The position numbers and the translations under genes are program-made. Positions 27,992-35,674 of a stretch of 64,000 nucleotides of DNA are shown one piece after another (position 1 is the stretch's first letter; every line of letters begins with the position of its first letter). The stretch is taken from positions 1-64,000 of the forward strand of contig JBBIOU010000001.1 in assembly GCA_037443205.1 (NCBI GenBank), in the 5' to 3' direction. Source of the DNA: JBBIOU01 sp037443205 (lineage in GTDB: Bacteria > Bacteroidota > Bacteroidia > Flavobacteriales_D > UBA2798). The notes beneath the pieces are model-generated. The model saw only the letters and a list, made by a program, of their open reading frames with translations. It did no database searches and had not been told where the DNA came from.

Positions 27992-28726
27992 ATGAGAACG
28001 ATTATAGTAGATGATGAAAGATTAGCCAGAAAAGAACTGATAAATCTGCTCTCGGCCTATCATGAAATTGAAATAATAGAAGAATGTGCTAATGCCCTAC
28101 AAGCCAAAGAAGCCATTCTGAAACACCAACCCGAATTGGTGTTTTTAGATATACAAATGCCCGGCAAAAGCGGCTTCGACTTATTGAATGAACTGGAAAA
28201 AACACCAAAAATCATTTTCGTTACTGCCTACGATGAATATGCAATTAAAGCATTTGAGGTAAATGCCTTAGATTATTTGTTAAAACCGGTAAGCCCCGAG
28301 CGCTTAAACGAAGCCATACAAAAAGCCATTAAAAACCATCAACCCCTATTACAGAACGATTCTTCCGAAAAAATATCTCAAAAAAATAAATTGGGCGAAA
28401 ACGATCAGATTTTTATAAAAGATGGTGAAAAATGCTGGTTTGTAAGTTTAAAAGATATACGCCTGTTCGAATCGGAGGGCAATTACGTAAGAGTATATTT
28501 TAATGAATTTAAACCGCTTATTTTAAAATCATTAAATAGCCTGGAAGAAAGATTGGATAATAAAATATTTTTCAGAGCCAATCGTAAATTCATTATTAAT
28601 CTTAAATGGGTAAGCAATATGGAAAACTGGTTTAACAACGGTTTACAGGCACAACTTAAAAGCGGTGAAAAAATAGAAATTTCACGAAGACAAGCTGCCA
28701 AATTTAAAGATATAATGAGTTTGTAA
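27992..28726 (+). CDS. LytTR-family response regulator
   Basis: A 244-residue two-domain regulator. The receiver is at ~1-120, with DDE near the N terminus, phospho-acceptor Asp 53 in LVFLDIQMPG, TAYDEYAI and LLKPV (the conserved Lys). The LytTR DNA-binding domain is at ~135-244 (IRLFESEGNYVRVYF, ANRKFIINL, EISRRQAAKFK). It is probably co-transcribed with the kinase. LytTR proteins bind tandem direct repeats, and I did not recognise such a site in the window. Confidence 0.92.
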   Translation: MRTIIVDDERLARKELINLLSAYHEIEIIEECANALQAKEAILKHQPELVFLDIQMPGKSGFDLLNELEKTPKIIFVTAYDEYAIKAFEVNALDYLLKPVSPERLNEAIQKAIKNHQPLLQNDSSEKISQKNKLGENDQIFIKDGEKCWFVSLKDIRLFESEGNYVRVYFNEFKPLILKSLNSLEERLDNKIFFRANRKFIINLKWVSNMENWFNNGLQAQLKSGEKIEISRRQAAKFKDIMSL

Positions 28727-29051
28727 AATATCCATAAATATTATTTTTTGGATTATACCTATAGAATAAAAAAATACTGGATGCCCAATAAAAAAATATA
28801 ACACAAAAATACCAGCAGCATATATTAATCCAAAAATTGTAATTGGTTACAAATAACGTGGGTGTATGTATCTGAGTGGCATTGGTGTTAATTTCAAGCA
28901 CAATATAATGTAAAAAAATAATTACAATTACAGAACCCAAATTTATCGTTAAAAAAACAGCTTTAATATAATACAATTAAATAATTAGTAGAAATATCGT
29001 AGATGCTAAAAGGAAATGTTCGTATATTTATGAAGCAAACACAATAACTGC
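28727..29051. other. A/T-rich intergenic region
   Basis: These 325 bp hold no convincing gene. The minus-strand open frame at 28704-28976 overlaps the end of the regulator gene and its composition follows base bias. A TATATTTA box at about 29014-29021 could be a weak -7 element for the next gene. Confidence 0.35.
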
Positions 29052-29447
29052 ATGGAAATATTGAGAATAGAAGCCACTGACAAAACTCCCTTTGTTTGTT
29101 TAAATGCACAAACCGGAAAACTCGAAATTTCAGGTAAATCCATTCCGCAAGACGCAGAAACATTTTATGCCCCTATATTATCATGGATGGAAAGCTATGT
29201 AGAGCAGCCTGCACATTATACCGAAGTTATCTTAAATTTAGAATACTTTAATATCTCCTCTTCAAAACGAATATTATTTTTATTATATAAATTAAATGAA
29301 CTTGCCGACAAAAGCGTTAAAGTAAACATCAAATGGTTTTATGCCGAAAACGATGACGACATGAAAGAAGTAGGGCAAGATTTTGCCTTTATGGTTAAAG
29401 TACCTTTTGAATTTATTAATAAATCTACCACCAGCGTTGTATCATAA
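29052..29447 (+). CDS. DUF1987/SiaC-family regulatory phosphoprotein
   Basis: A 131-residue single-domain protein, start MEILRIEATDKTPFVCLN. The core YTEVILNLEYFNISSSKRILFLLYKLN carries the conserved Ser-Ser-Lys that in Pseudomonas SiaC surrounds the phosphorylated residue. SiaC is an anti-sigma-like switch protein that controls cyclic-di-GMP signalling with the SiaA/B phosphatase/kinase. No SiaA, SiaB or SiaD gene is near, so the role here is uncertain. It is flanked by LytTR and groES genes. Confidence 0.8.
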   Translation: MEILRIEATDKTPFVCLNAQTGKLEISGKSIPQDAETFYAPILSWMESYVEQPAHYTEVILNLEYFNISSSKRILFLLYKLNELADKSVKVNIKWFYAENDDDMKEVGQDFAFMVKVPFEFINKSTTSVVS

Positions 29448-29634
29448 ATACAATTCAGCTACATAACAAACTCTTATTATCTGTCAATTTTTCCAATAGT
29501 TTTAAAATTTTAATAAATTTTACTGACATTTTTTTCCTGTAAATTGCCAAAAATACAGTAAATAATGTCTGGCACTTGTCTTGTTACATCAGGGATGCAA
29601 AAAACATCATGTTTAACCATAAAAACCAAACTAT

Positions 29635-29943
29635 ATGGCAACAGCAACATTAGAAAAATCAACATCAACAAAAGTAAATGTAAAACCCTTAGCCGACAGG
29701 GTATTAATTGAGCCGGCACCCGCTGAAGAAAAAACTGCCGGAGGAATAATAATACCCGACACAGCCAAAGAAAAACCACAAAGAGGAAAAGTAATTGCCG
29801 TAGGAAATGGTAAAAAAGACGAGCCCATGACCGTAAAAGTAGGTGATACTGTTTTATACGGTAAATACTCGGGTACTGAAATAAGTATAGATGGTAACGA
29901 TTATCTGATTATGCGCGAAAGCGACATTTACGCAATCATTTAA
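29635..29943 (+). CDS. groES: Co-chaperonin GroES
   Basis: A 102-residue GroES. After an N-terminal Ala/Thr/Ser/Lys extension, the fold begins VKPLADRVLIEP. The mobile loop follows at ~30 (EEKTAGGIIIPDTAKEKPQRGKVIAVG), and DTVLYGKYSGTEI and LIMRESDIYAII end it. It caps GroEL. No CIRCE inverted repeat was seen in the 187 bp upstream. groEL starts 38 bp downstream. Confidence 0.97.
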   Translation: MATATLEKSTSTKVNVKPLADRVLIEPAPAEEKTAGGIIIPDTAKEKPQRGKVIAVGNGKKDEPMTVKVGDTVLYGKYSGTEISIDGNDYLIMRESDIYAII

Positions 29944-29980
29944 ATTGAATTAACAAACACAAACTAAAAAAATTAAACAT

Positions 29981-31612
29981 ATGGCAAAAGAAATCACATT
30001 TAACCTCGATTCGCGCGATCAACTTAAAAAAGGAGTTGACGCATTGGCCAATGCCGTAAAAGTTACGCTTGGCCCTAAAGGACGCAATGTTGTTATTGAA
30101 AAAAAATACGGTGCACCCCACGTTACCAAAGACGGTGTATCGGTAGCAAAAGAAGTTGAATTAGCCGATCCCATAGCAAACATGGGTGCACAAATGCTAA
30201 AAGAAGTAGCTTCTAAAACTGCCGATGTGGCGGGTGATGGTACAACTACCGCTACCGTACTGGCACAAGCCATAGTTAATGCCGGTTTAAAAAACGTTGC
30301 CGCAGGCGCTAACCCAATGGATTTAAAACGCGGTATCGAAAAAGCCGTTGCAGCAGTGGTAGCTGATTTAAAAAAACAAAGCCAACTTATTGGAGATGAT
30401 AATAAAAAAATAGAACAAGTAGCTACTATTTCAGCCAATGGCGACAGCAACATAGGCAAACTGATTGCCGAAGCCATGCAAAAAGTTGGTAAAGAAGGCG
30501 TAATTACAGTAGAAGAAGCCAAAGGAACCGAAACTGAAGTTAAAACTGTAGAAGGTATGCAGTTTGACAGAGGTTACCTCTCGCCTTATTTTGTTACCAA
30601 TGCCGAAAAAATGATTGCTGAGCTGGATAAACCTTATATACTTATTACAGATAAAAAGATATCTACCATGAAAGATCTTTTACCTGTATTAGAAAAAGTT
30701 GCTCAGCAAGGACGTCAGTTATTAATTATTGCCGAAGACGTAGATGGAGAAGCATTAGCCACCCTGGTTGTAAACAAACTACGCGGTGCATTAAAAATTG
30801 CTGCTGTTAAAGCTCCCGGCTTTGGCGACAGAAGAAAAGAAATGCTTCAGGATATTGCCATATTAACCGGTGGAACCGTAATTTCAGAAGAACAAGGTTA
30901 TAAATTAGATGCGGCAAACTTAGAACATTTAGGTACCTGCGAAAAAATAACCATTGATAAAGATAACACAACCATTGTAAATGGTGCCGGTAAAGCTGAG
31001 GCTATAAAAGCGCGCGTAAACCAAATAAAAGCACAAATAGAAACTACTACCTCCGATTACGATAAAGAAAAATTACAAGAGCGTTTGGCAAAATTATCAG
31101 GGGGCGTAGCAGTGCTTTATGTAGGTGCCGCTACCGAAGTAGAAATGAAAGAAAAGAAAGACCGCGTAGATGATGCCCTGCATGCTACACGCGCAGCCGT
31201 AGAAGAAGGCATTGTTCCGGGTGGAGGTACTGCATTTATACGTGCCATTGCTGCTCTTGAAAAAATAAAAACCGAAAATGAAGATGAAAAGACCGGTATA
31301 GATATTATACGCAAATCTCTTGAAGCACCGCTTAGACAAATTGTAGAAAATGGCGGACAAGAAGGCTCTGTAATTGTTAATAAAGTTAAAGAAGGTAAAG
31401 ATGATTTTGGCTATAATGCCGCTACCGAAACTTTTGAAAACCTTTACAAAGCCGGTGTAATAGACCCCACAAAAGTTGCACGTGTGGCTTTAGAAAATGC
31501 CGCTTCGATTGCCGCTATGATTCTGACAACCGAGTGTGTGCTTAGCGAGAAAAAAGAGAAAAAAGCAGCTACTCCTGCAATGCCGGCCGGTGGCATGGAT
31601 GATATGTATTAA
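29981..31612 (+). CDS. groEL: Chaperonin GroEL
   Basis: A 543-residue GroEL. The ATP site is seen as LGPKGRNV and DGVSVAKEVE, with GDGTTTATVLAQAIV, and the catalytic region AVEEGIVPGGGTAF near residue 410. The tail ends AMPAGGMDDMY, the usual GGM tail. It forms the tetradecameric folding chamber. It lies in the groES operon and is followed by a strong terminator. Codon use matches the neighbouring core genes. Confidence 0.98.
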   Translation: MAKEITFNLDSRDQLKKGVDALANAVKVTLGPKGRNVVIEKKYGAPHVTKDGVSVAKEVELADPIANMGAQMLKEVASKTADVAGDGTTTATVLAQAIVNAGLKNVAAGANPMDLKRGIEKAVAAVVADLKKQSQLIGDDNKKIEQVATISANGDSNIGKLIAEAMQKVGKEGVITVEEAKGTETEVKTVEGMQFDRGYLSPYFVTNAEKMIAELDKPYILITDKKISTMKDLLPVLEKVAQQGRQLLIIAEDVDGEALATLVVNKLRGALKIAAVKAPGFGDRRKEMLQDIAILTGGTVISEEQGYKLDAANLEHLGTCEKITIDKDNTTIVNGAGKAEAIKARVNQIKAQIETTTSDYDKEKLQERLAKLSGGVAVLYVGAATEVEMKEKKDRVDDALHATRAAVEEGIVPGGGTAFIRAIAALEKIKTENEDEKTGIDIIRKSLEAPLRQIVENGGQEGSVIVNKVKEGKDDFGYNAATETFENLYKAGVIDPTKVARVALENAASIAAMILTTECVLSEKKEKKAATPAMPAGGMDDMY

Positions 31613-31635
31613 TATCAATCAGCTATATTCTGCAC

Positions 31636-31671
31636 AAAAGCCCTTCTTTTTAGAAGGGCTTTTAATTTTTT
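31636..31671 (+). terminator. Intrinsic terminator of groESL
   Basis: AAAAGCCCTTCT (31636-31647), a TTTT loop and AGAAGGGCTTTT (31652-31663) form a perfect 12-bp stem, with T-rich sequence (TTTT in the arm, then AATTTTT) after it. It is 24 bp after the groEL stop and also lies just after the minus-strand pseudogene end at 31686. Confidence 0.9.
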
Positions 31672-31685
31672 GGAAATCAACTCTG

Positions 31686-32326
31686 TTATAAAACCGGTGT
31701 ATTGTTTAAACCAAAATTTACATATATAATTCCTATCTTCTTATCAGGAAATTTTGCAGCATATTTTTTCTCTTCTTTTATCAAACGCTTACTTTGCCTA
31801 CCCATAAACCAACAATAATAAACCACAAGGTTATAATCGTTTTTTGAGAGTTCTTGCAATGATACACTTTTATCAAATAAAGGATTGATCTTTTCCCATT
31901 CATCTTGTAGTGTGTATAAACTATCGGGGTTGAAAAAACTGATTGTTGATGGTGGTAAACTATCAAAATTGCCATATCTGTTCCATTTTAAATTAGGAAA
32001 TCCTCCAATCTGGCAGTTTACTATATGACTCAATATTTCTTGATTACTTTTAAAAAACTTTATTTGTGTGGGTTGGGCATAATTTTTATACGGTAAAGTA
32101 TTTTCTAGTTTATACTTAAATATGGTATCTAAATAATTTTCATTAGCAATAAAGAATTAGCAGATGGAATTTTCATTTTATTGGAAAAATTTACAATATC
32201 ATTTTTCGTTAGCTTCTCAGTCTTGTCGGGGTTCTTTACACCTATAATCGCCATTAAAACAGGCGAGCAACCGCTTATGAATAGTAGAGTTAAATAAACA
32301 CTAATAAACAAAAGTATTTTTTTCAT
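31686..32326 (-). pseudogene. Frameshifted lipoprotein of the thioredoxin-like partner family (module copy 2)
   Basis: The start (MKKILLFISVYLTL, lipobox FISGC) opens a frame that stops at 32129. The homologous reading then continues in another frame: from about 32150 the codons read ENYLDTIFKYKLENTLPYKNY and lead without a stop into the open frame that ends at 31686 with FGLNNTP. One frame change between 32140 and 32165 restores the gene. It aligns with the intact 207-residue protein at 33289 (lipobox, KNPDK vs HNPRV, then YNLVVYYCWFMGR vs YDFVMLIFWTEWT). The late part resembles a thioredoxin-like fold without a CxxC. Decay or a sequencing indel are both possible. Confidence 0.65.
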
Positions 32327-32390
32327 ACAATACAAAAAACTTCTTTACCCTTGTAAAATTTCATAAATGTAAAGAAATTGAAAATATCTT

Positions 32391-32872
32391 TTATCTAGTT
32401 ATTACTTTAAACTTTGCTAATCCATAGCTTGTATTAGGATAGCCATAGTCAATCTCATAAATACCTTGTTTAATAGCCACATATCTTTTTCCTAAATAAT
32501 CTGCGATTGAATTACTTAATCAAAATCACTTGTCACATTAACTGTGCTATCTCCATTGTCCATAGAATTATTAAGTGGCGCTAAAGTTAATGTGGTATCT
32601 GATGTTAGTTCTAAATCCACAAAACTATACCATTCTTCAATTTCTTGTTGTGTTATTGTATCTGCGATAACACCTCTAAAAATAATGCATATGCCAGGAC
32701 ATACACCACATTCTCCCCCTTGGCAACTTTGTACTTGAAATGGCGCCCATGTAAATTTGAGCTTAGGCTTATTACTCAATTCTTTAAGAAAATTATTAGA
32801 GGGTTTGTTTAAGGGTTGGTTTTCTTCTTGAATTTTCTTACAAGCAACTGCAATTACAAGTATTGCAAACAT
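32391..32872 (-). pseudogene. Frameshifted Cys-rich lipoprotein (module copy 2)
   Basis: The open frame starting MFAILVIAVACKK stops at 32516 (118 codons). Homology continues past that stop in another frame (SNSIADYLGKRYVAIKQG, ending LAKFKVITR) to a TAA at 32391-32393. That continuation matches the C-terminal region of the intact 145-residue homolog at 33965 (APIARELGLSSITLLAG). A run of Cys (SCQGGECGVCPGIC) sits mid-protein. Its first 13 residues are identical to the homolog, but the body is strongly diverged. An out-of-frame better start (MKKLIFF) lies 22 bp upstream. Confidence 0.65.
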
Positions 32873-33069
32873 TAAAAAAAATTAGTTTTTTCATAAAATT
32901 TCAGTTTTTGAGGTTAAACATTTTTATATCCATACAAAAAATGAGTAAGTGCTTTATAAAAGATATAATTTTTTACTTATAATTTATTATATTTGCTTTA
33001 TAAAATATAAGCATTTGCATGAATGATACAGGATTACAAAAGATAATTTCAGAAATATTACAAATCTTT
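32834..33069. repeat. Duplicated divergent control region, copy 1
   Basis: 236 bp matching 34364-34601 with four substitutions and a 2-bp indel by my count. It covers the first ~13 codons of the minus-strand Cys-rich lipoprotein, an A8 tract (T8 on the coding strand, 32874-32881), the intervening promoter zone and the first ~17 codons of a plus-strand mini-ORF. Identity ends abruptly at both edges. A -7-like TATATTTG for the plus direction is at 32988-32995. Confidence 0.9.
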
Positions 33070-33090
33070 GTAAGCTTCCCCAACTATTGA
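33019..33090 (+). pseudogene. Truncated copy of the 36-residue mini-ORF
   Basis: It starts MNDTGLQKIISEILQIF, identical except one residue to the first 17 residues of the mini-ORF at 34551. It then runs into unrelated sequence and stops after VSFPNY. The break coincides with the edge of the duplicated block, so this is a 5' fragment carried along by the duplication. Confidence 0.6.
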
Positions 33091-33225
33091 ATGAAATTTA
33101 TCTAGAGTATCATTATAGTAGCTTGTTAGTATAGTTATAGTAGAATCATTTTGAGTTAATACAGGTATCATAACTGTCTGAATTCCTTCTATTAAATGCA
33201 AGCTATCGAAATCAATAAAATAACT
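33058..33225 (-). pseudogene. C-terminal gene fragment at a duplication junction
   Basis: A 55-codon open stretch without a start codon reads YFIDFDSLHLIEGIQTVMIP and later DTLDKFHSIVGEA on the minus strand. Its last codons and TAA come from the duplicated block, so the real 3' end has been replaced. The protein family is not recognised. It probably marks a gene interrupted when the module duplicated. Confidence 0.45.
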
Positions 33226-33288
33226 TTATTAAATATTGATTGCATATTATTCTGAATAACTTATAAAACAAAAAAAGTGCAATGCTTT

Positions 33289-33912
33289 TTAATTTTTTTT
33301 GTATCGTTCTTCTACTTTTTTCATAATAGCATTCCGTTCTTCTTTCGGCCATGATTCCTGAAAATCGCAATTGATTTTTGCAACCAAAATTTTAGCATTT
33401 TTATTGTTTTTAGCTTTATATTCCCATCTTTTTGTGTGGTTTGAATTTAGTTTTCCTGTCCATTCTGTCCAAAAAATAAGCATTACAAAATCGTAGTTAT
33501 CAATATGTAAAAGATTTTTGGCATTTCCTTTAAAATCAATAAAAGAATTTTTATTTATCTCGTAAAAACCAAATGTAGTATCTTCAATATATGTTTTATT
33601 TGCCGACAATGAATCTATAAATACAAAGGCGTTTGCACTACATTCATTTTGCTTTTTGTATGGAATGACATTTCCGTTTGCGTTAAAAAACATTACTTCG
33701 GGGTAGGTATAATTTATTTTTTCGTTCATCAATAGATAAGCGCCTGTATTTAAAGCAAAGTTATTAGCGGTGTCTAAATTGTATTTATCAATAAATTTAT
33801 TTAAAACCCTTTCATTTACTACTCTTGGATTATGCACTTTATATATTGCTTTAATCAGAAAGGAGCAGGAGCTAAAAAATAGCAGAAGTATAAAATAATA
33901 TAAATTTTTCAT
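33289..33912 (-). CDS. Lipoprotein with thioredoxin-like C-terminal half (module copy 1)
   Basis: A 207-residue lipoprotein with lipobox LFFSSC. Residues ~30-110 form an unrecognised domain. Residues ~125-200 follow a thioredoxin-like rhythm (NYDFVMLIFWTEWTG, KNAKILVAKINCDFQESWP), but the CxxC is replaced by WTEWTG, so it would not be a classical oxidoreductase. It is the intact homolog of the frameshifted gene at 31686-32326 and lies 52 bp downstream of the Cys-rich lipoprotein gene in the same operon. It may be a redox or metal partner of that protein; this is inference from context. Confidence 0.65.
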   Translation of the reverse strand: MKNLYYFILLLFFSSCSFLIKAIYKVHNPRVVNERVLNKFIDKYNLDTANNFALNTGAYLLMNEKINYTYPEVMFFNANGNVIPYKKQNECSANAFVFIDSLSANKTYIEDTTFGFYEINKNSFIDFKGNAKNLLHIDNYDFVMLIFWTEWTGKLNSNHTKRWEYKAKNNKNAKILVAKINCDFQESWPKEERNAIMKKVEERYKKN

Positions 33913-33964
33913 TATATCTAAGTTCGGGCTTAATAACCCGAACGCAAAAATAAATATATATTAA

Positions 33965-34402
33965 TTAGTTGTAACTTATTGCAAATCTAGATTGCCCATT
34001 ATTGTACATCACAGGATAAGCACCTGCTAAAAGAGTAATAGAGCTTAATCCTAGCTCTCTAGCGATAGGAGCCGGTAATACATAATTATTATCAAGATGT
34101 ACCGTATCTGCATCATAAGGCAACTCACTATCTATAGTAATTTCCATAATGTTATTAATGGTATCAGTTATTATTAAATCAAATTCTCTAGTAACTGAGC
34201 CATGACATGGACCTAATCTACAGTCACACAACCCTCCGCCTGTTACGCAATTGTATTTTGGTCTAGCGATAATACAACATATTATTGGAAATGCCGATTT
34301 TACAGTAACAGATGTTCCTTGTGTATTTAAAGAACTATTAATTGAAGAATTTTGAGGAAAATCTTTCTTGCAAGCAACTGCAATTACAAGTATTGCAAAC
34401 AT
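33965..34402 (-). CDS. Cys-rich secreted lipoprotein (module copy 1)
   Basis: 145 residues from the ATG at 34402. A short hydrophobic leader with lipobox VIAVAC (Cys 11) has no positively charged n-region, which is unusual. A better start (MKKLIFF) lies at 34424 but is out of frame because the coding strand has eight T (34404-34411); with seven, the leader would be a textbook lipoprotein signal. The mature part has a Cys cluster (ICCIIA, CVTGGGLCDCRLGPC), then DTINNIMEI and a beta-rich end. Its paralog at 32391 is frameshifted. Function unknown. Confidence 0.6.
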   Translation of the reverse strand: MFAILVIAVACKKDFPQNSSINSSLNTQGTSVTVKSAFPIICCIIARPKYNCVTGGGLCDCRLGPCHGSVTREFDLIITDTINNIMEITIDSELPYDADTVHLDNNYVLPAPIARELGLSSITLLAGAYPVMYNNGQSRFAISYN

Positions 34403-34601
34403 TAAAAAAAATTAGTTTTTTCATAAAATTTCAGTTTTTGAGGTTAAACATTTTTATATCCATACAAAAAATGAGTAAGTGCTTTATAAAAGATATAATT
34501 TTTTACTTATAATTTATTATATTTGCTTTATAAAAAATATAAGCATTTGTATGAACGATACAAGATTACAAAAGATAATTTCAGAAATATTACAAATCTT
34601 T
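34364..34601. repeat. Duplicated divergent control region, copy 2
   Basis: 238 bp, partner of 32834-33069. It separates the intact module copy 1 (minus strand) from the mini-ORF/PorP operon (plus strand). It also contains the lipoprotein leader codons, the A8 tract (34404-34411) and TATATTTG (34518-34525). The sequence on either side is unlike the other copy. Confidence 0.9.
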
Positions 34602-34661
34602 TTATTTACAATAAATAAAAATAAAGAATTTAGTAAGATTTTAAAACAACAAAAACCATAA
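34551..34661 (+). CDS. 36-residue basic mini-ORF at the head of the PorP operon
   Basis: ATG 34551, product MNDTRLQKIISEILQIF... ending KILKQQKP, a Lys-rich possibly amphipathic peptide. TATATTTG (34518-34525) lies 25 bp upstream and fits a -7 box. Its stop (34659-34661) overlaps the start region of the PorP gene, so it could serve as a leader that delivers ribosomes to PorP by coupling. A truncated copy lies at 33019. No family recognised; it may also be non-coding. Confidence 0.4.
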   Translation: MNDTRLQKIISEILQIFLFTINKNKEFSKILKQQKP

Positions 34662-35674
34662 TCAAACTAAAAAACCATATATCAATCTGTTTTATTGCTT
34701 TTTATTGCATAAGTTTATATGCACAAGACATACATTATTCTCAATACTATTATTCACCTTTAAATCTTAACCCTGCGCAAACCGGTTTGTTTGACGGAGA
34801 TTATCGCTTTGCAGCTAATCAGCGTACGCAATGGCGCTCGGTAACCGTGCCCTACTCTACTTTTTCGCTCAGTGCCGATGCCTATCAACCATTTCAAAAA
34901 GAAAACATAGGGGCCGGTATTTTAATTAATCATGATATTGCGGGTGATTCACGTTTCAGAACCTTTCAGGTAAATTTTACAGGAGCTTACTATTTTAAAC
35001 CTGCAGCAGATACAAATTCTCTTTTTTCATTCGGTGCGCTCATGGGTTTTACCAATCGCTATATAGATTATTCGGCATTATATTTCGACAATCAATTTGA
35101 CGGTTACCAATACAACCCTTCTCTATCTACGGGCGAAAATTTTGCACGCGAAAGCAGAGCTTATTTTAATCTGCAACTAGGCTTTGCCTGGCATAAAAAA
35201 TTAGCCGGCCGAAACTACTTTAATTCAGGCATTGCATTGGCAAATATTACCAAACCCAAACAAAGTTATTTTGATGTAAACAGCATTCAACTCGACAGGC
35301 GTTTTAACCTGCATGGCACTTTTCAATATGCTTTGAATACCGAGTGGGAATTAATACCTTCTACACAACTCCAGATACAAGGAAAATATTACGAATTATT
35401 ATTTGGCTCACAACTCAGATACATTCTTATAAACGAAAAAGGAGTTTACAGAGCCATTCGTGCGGGTGCATTTTACCGTACTGCCGATGCCGGATACCTG
35501 TTAGTTGGTTTAGACTACGATAAATGGATTGCCTCCGTAAGCTACGACATCAATCTTTCTACCCTTGTTCCTGCAAGTAATTACCGCGGTGGATTGGAAT
35601 TTTCTTTGATTTATATTTTAGATGTTTTTAAACCCCAAAAAATACAGCACAGAATTTGTCCTAATTACATTTAA
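34658..35674 (+). CDS. PorP/SprF-family T9SS outer membrane protein with no canonical start codon
   Basis: The reading frame contains a full signal peptide (IAFYCISLYAQ) and the PorP opening DIHYSQYYYSPLNLNPAQTG, then FDGDYRFAANQRTQW, TYxF beta-barrel strands and a C-terminal DVFKPQK. No ATG, GTG or TTG is available before residue ~44, where a TTG at 34787 would cut off the signal. The likely start zone is the ATA at 34658, which overlaps the mini-ORF stop (ATAA). PorP/SprF anchors T9SS cargo or links it to PorE. The C-terminal end overlaps the next start (TAATG). Confidence 0.8.
   Translation: MIKLKNHISICFIAFYCISLYAQDIHYSQYYYSPLNLNPAQTGLFDGDYRFAANQRTQWRSVTVPYSTFSLSADAYQPFQKENIGAGILINHDIAGDSRFRTFQVNFTGAYYFKPAADTNSLFSFGALMGFTNRYIDYSALYFDNQFDGYQYNPSLSTGENFARESRAYFNLQLGFAWHKKLAGRNYFNSGIALANITKPKQSYFDVNSIQLDRRFNLHGTFQYALNTEWELIPSTQLQIQGKYYELLFGSQLRYILINEKGVYRAIRAGAFYRTADAGYLLVGLDYDKWIASVSYDINLSTLVPASNYRGGLEFSLIYILDVFKPQKIQHRICPNYI

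Noticed and set aside
28704..28976. Minus-strand hydrophobic open frame after the LytTR gene
   Set aside because: It overlaps the regulator's end, and hydrophobicity follows from A/T bias; no start context or homology visible.
29448..29634. CIRCE operator upstream of groES
   Set aside because: Searched for TTAGCACTC-N9-GAGTGCTAA; no convincing match found in the 187 bp.
29510..29779. Antisense frame overlapping the groES start
   Set aside because: The plus-strand groES is certain, and this frame is its reverse complement plus leader.
32834..34601. The 1.5-kb-spaced repeats as an insertion sequence or integrated element
   Set aside because: No transposase, integrase or terminal inverted repeats; the repeats contain gene starts and a promoter zone, fitting tandem duplication instead.
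34787..35674. TTG at 34787 as the PorP start
   Set aside because: It would remove the signal peptide and the conserved HYSQYYYSPLNLNPAQTG segment, so it cannot be the functional start.
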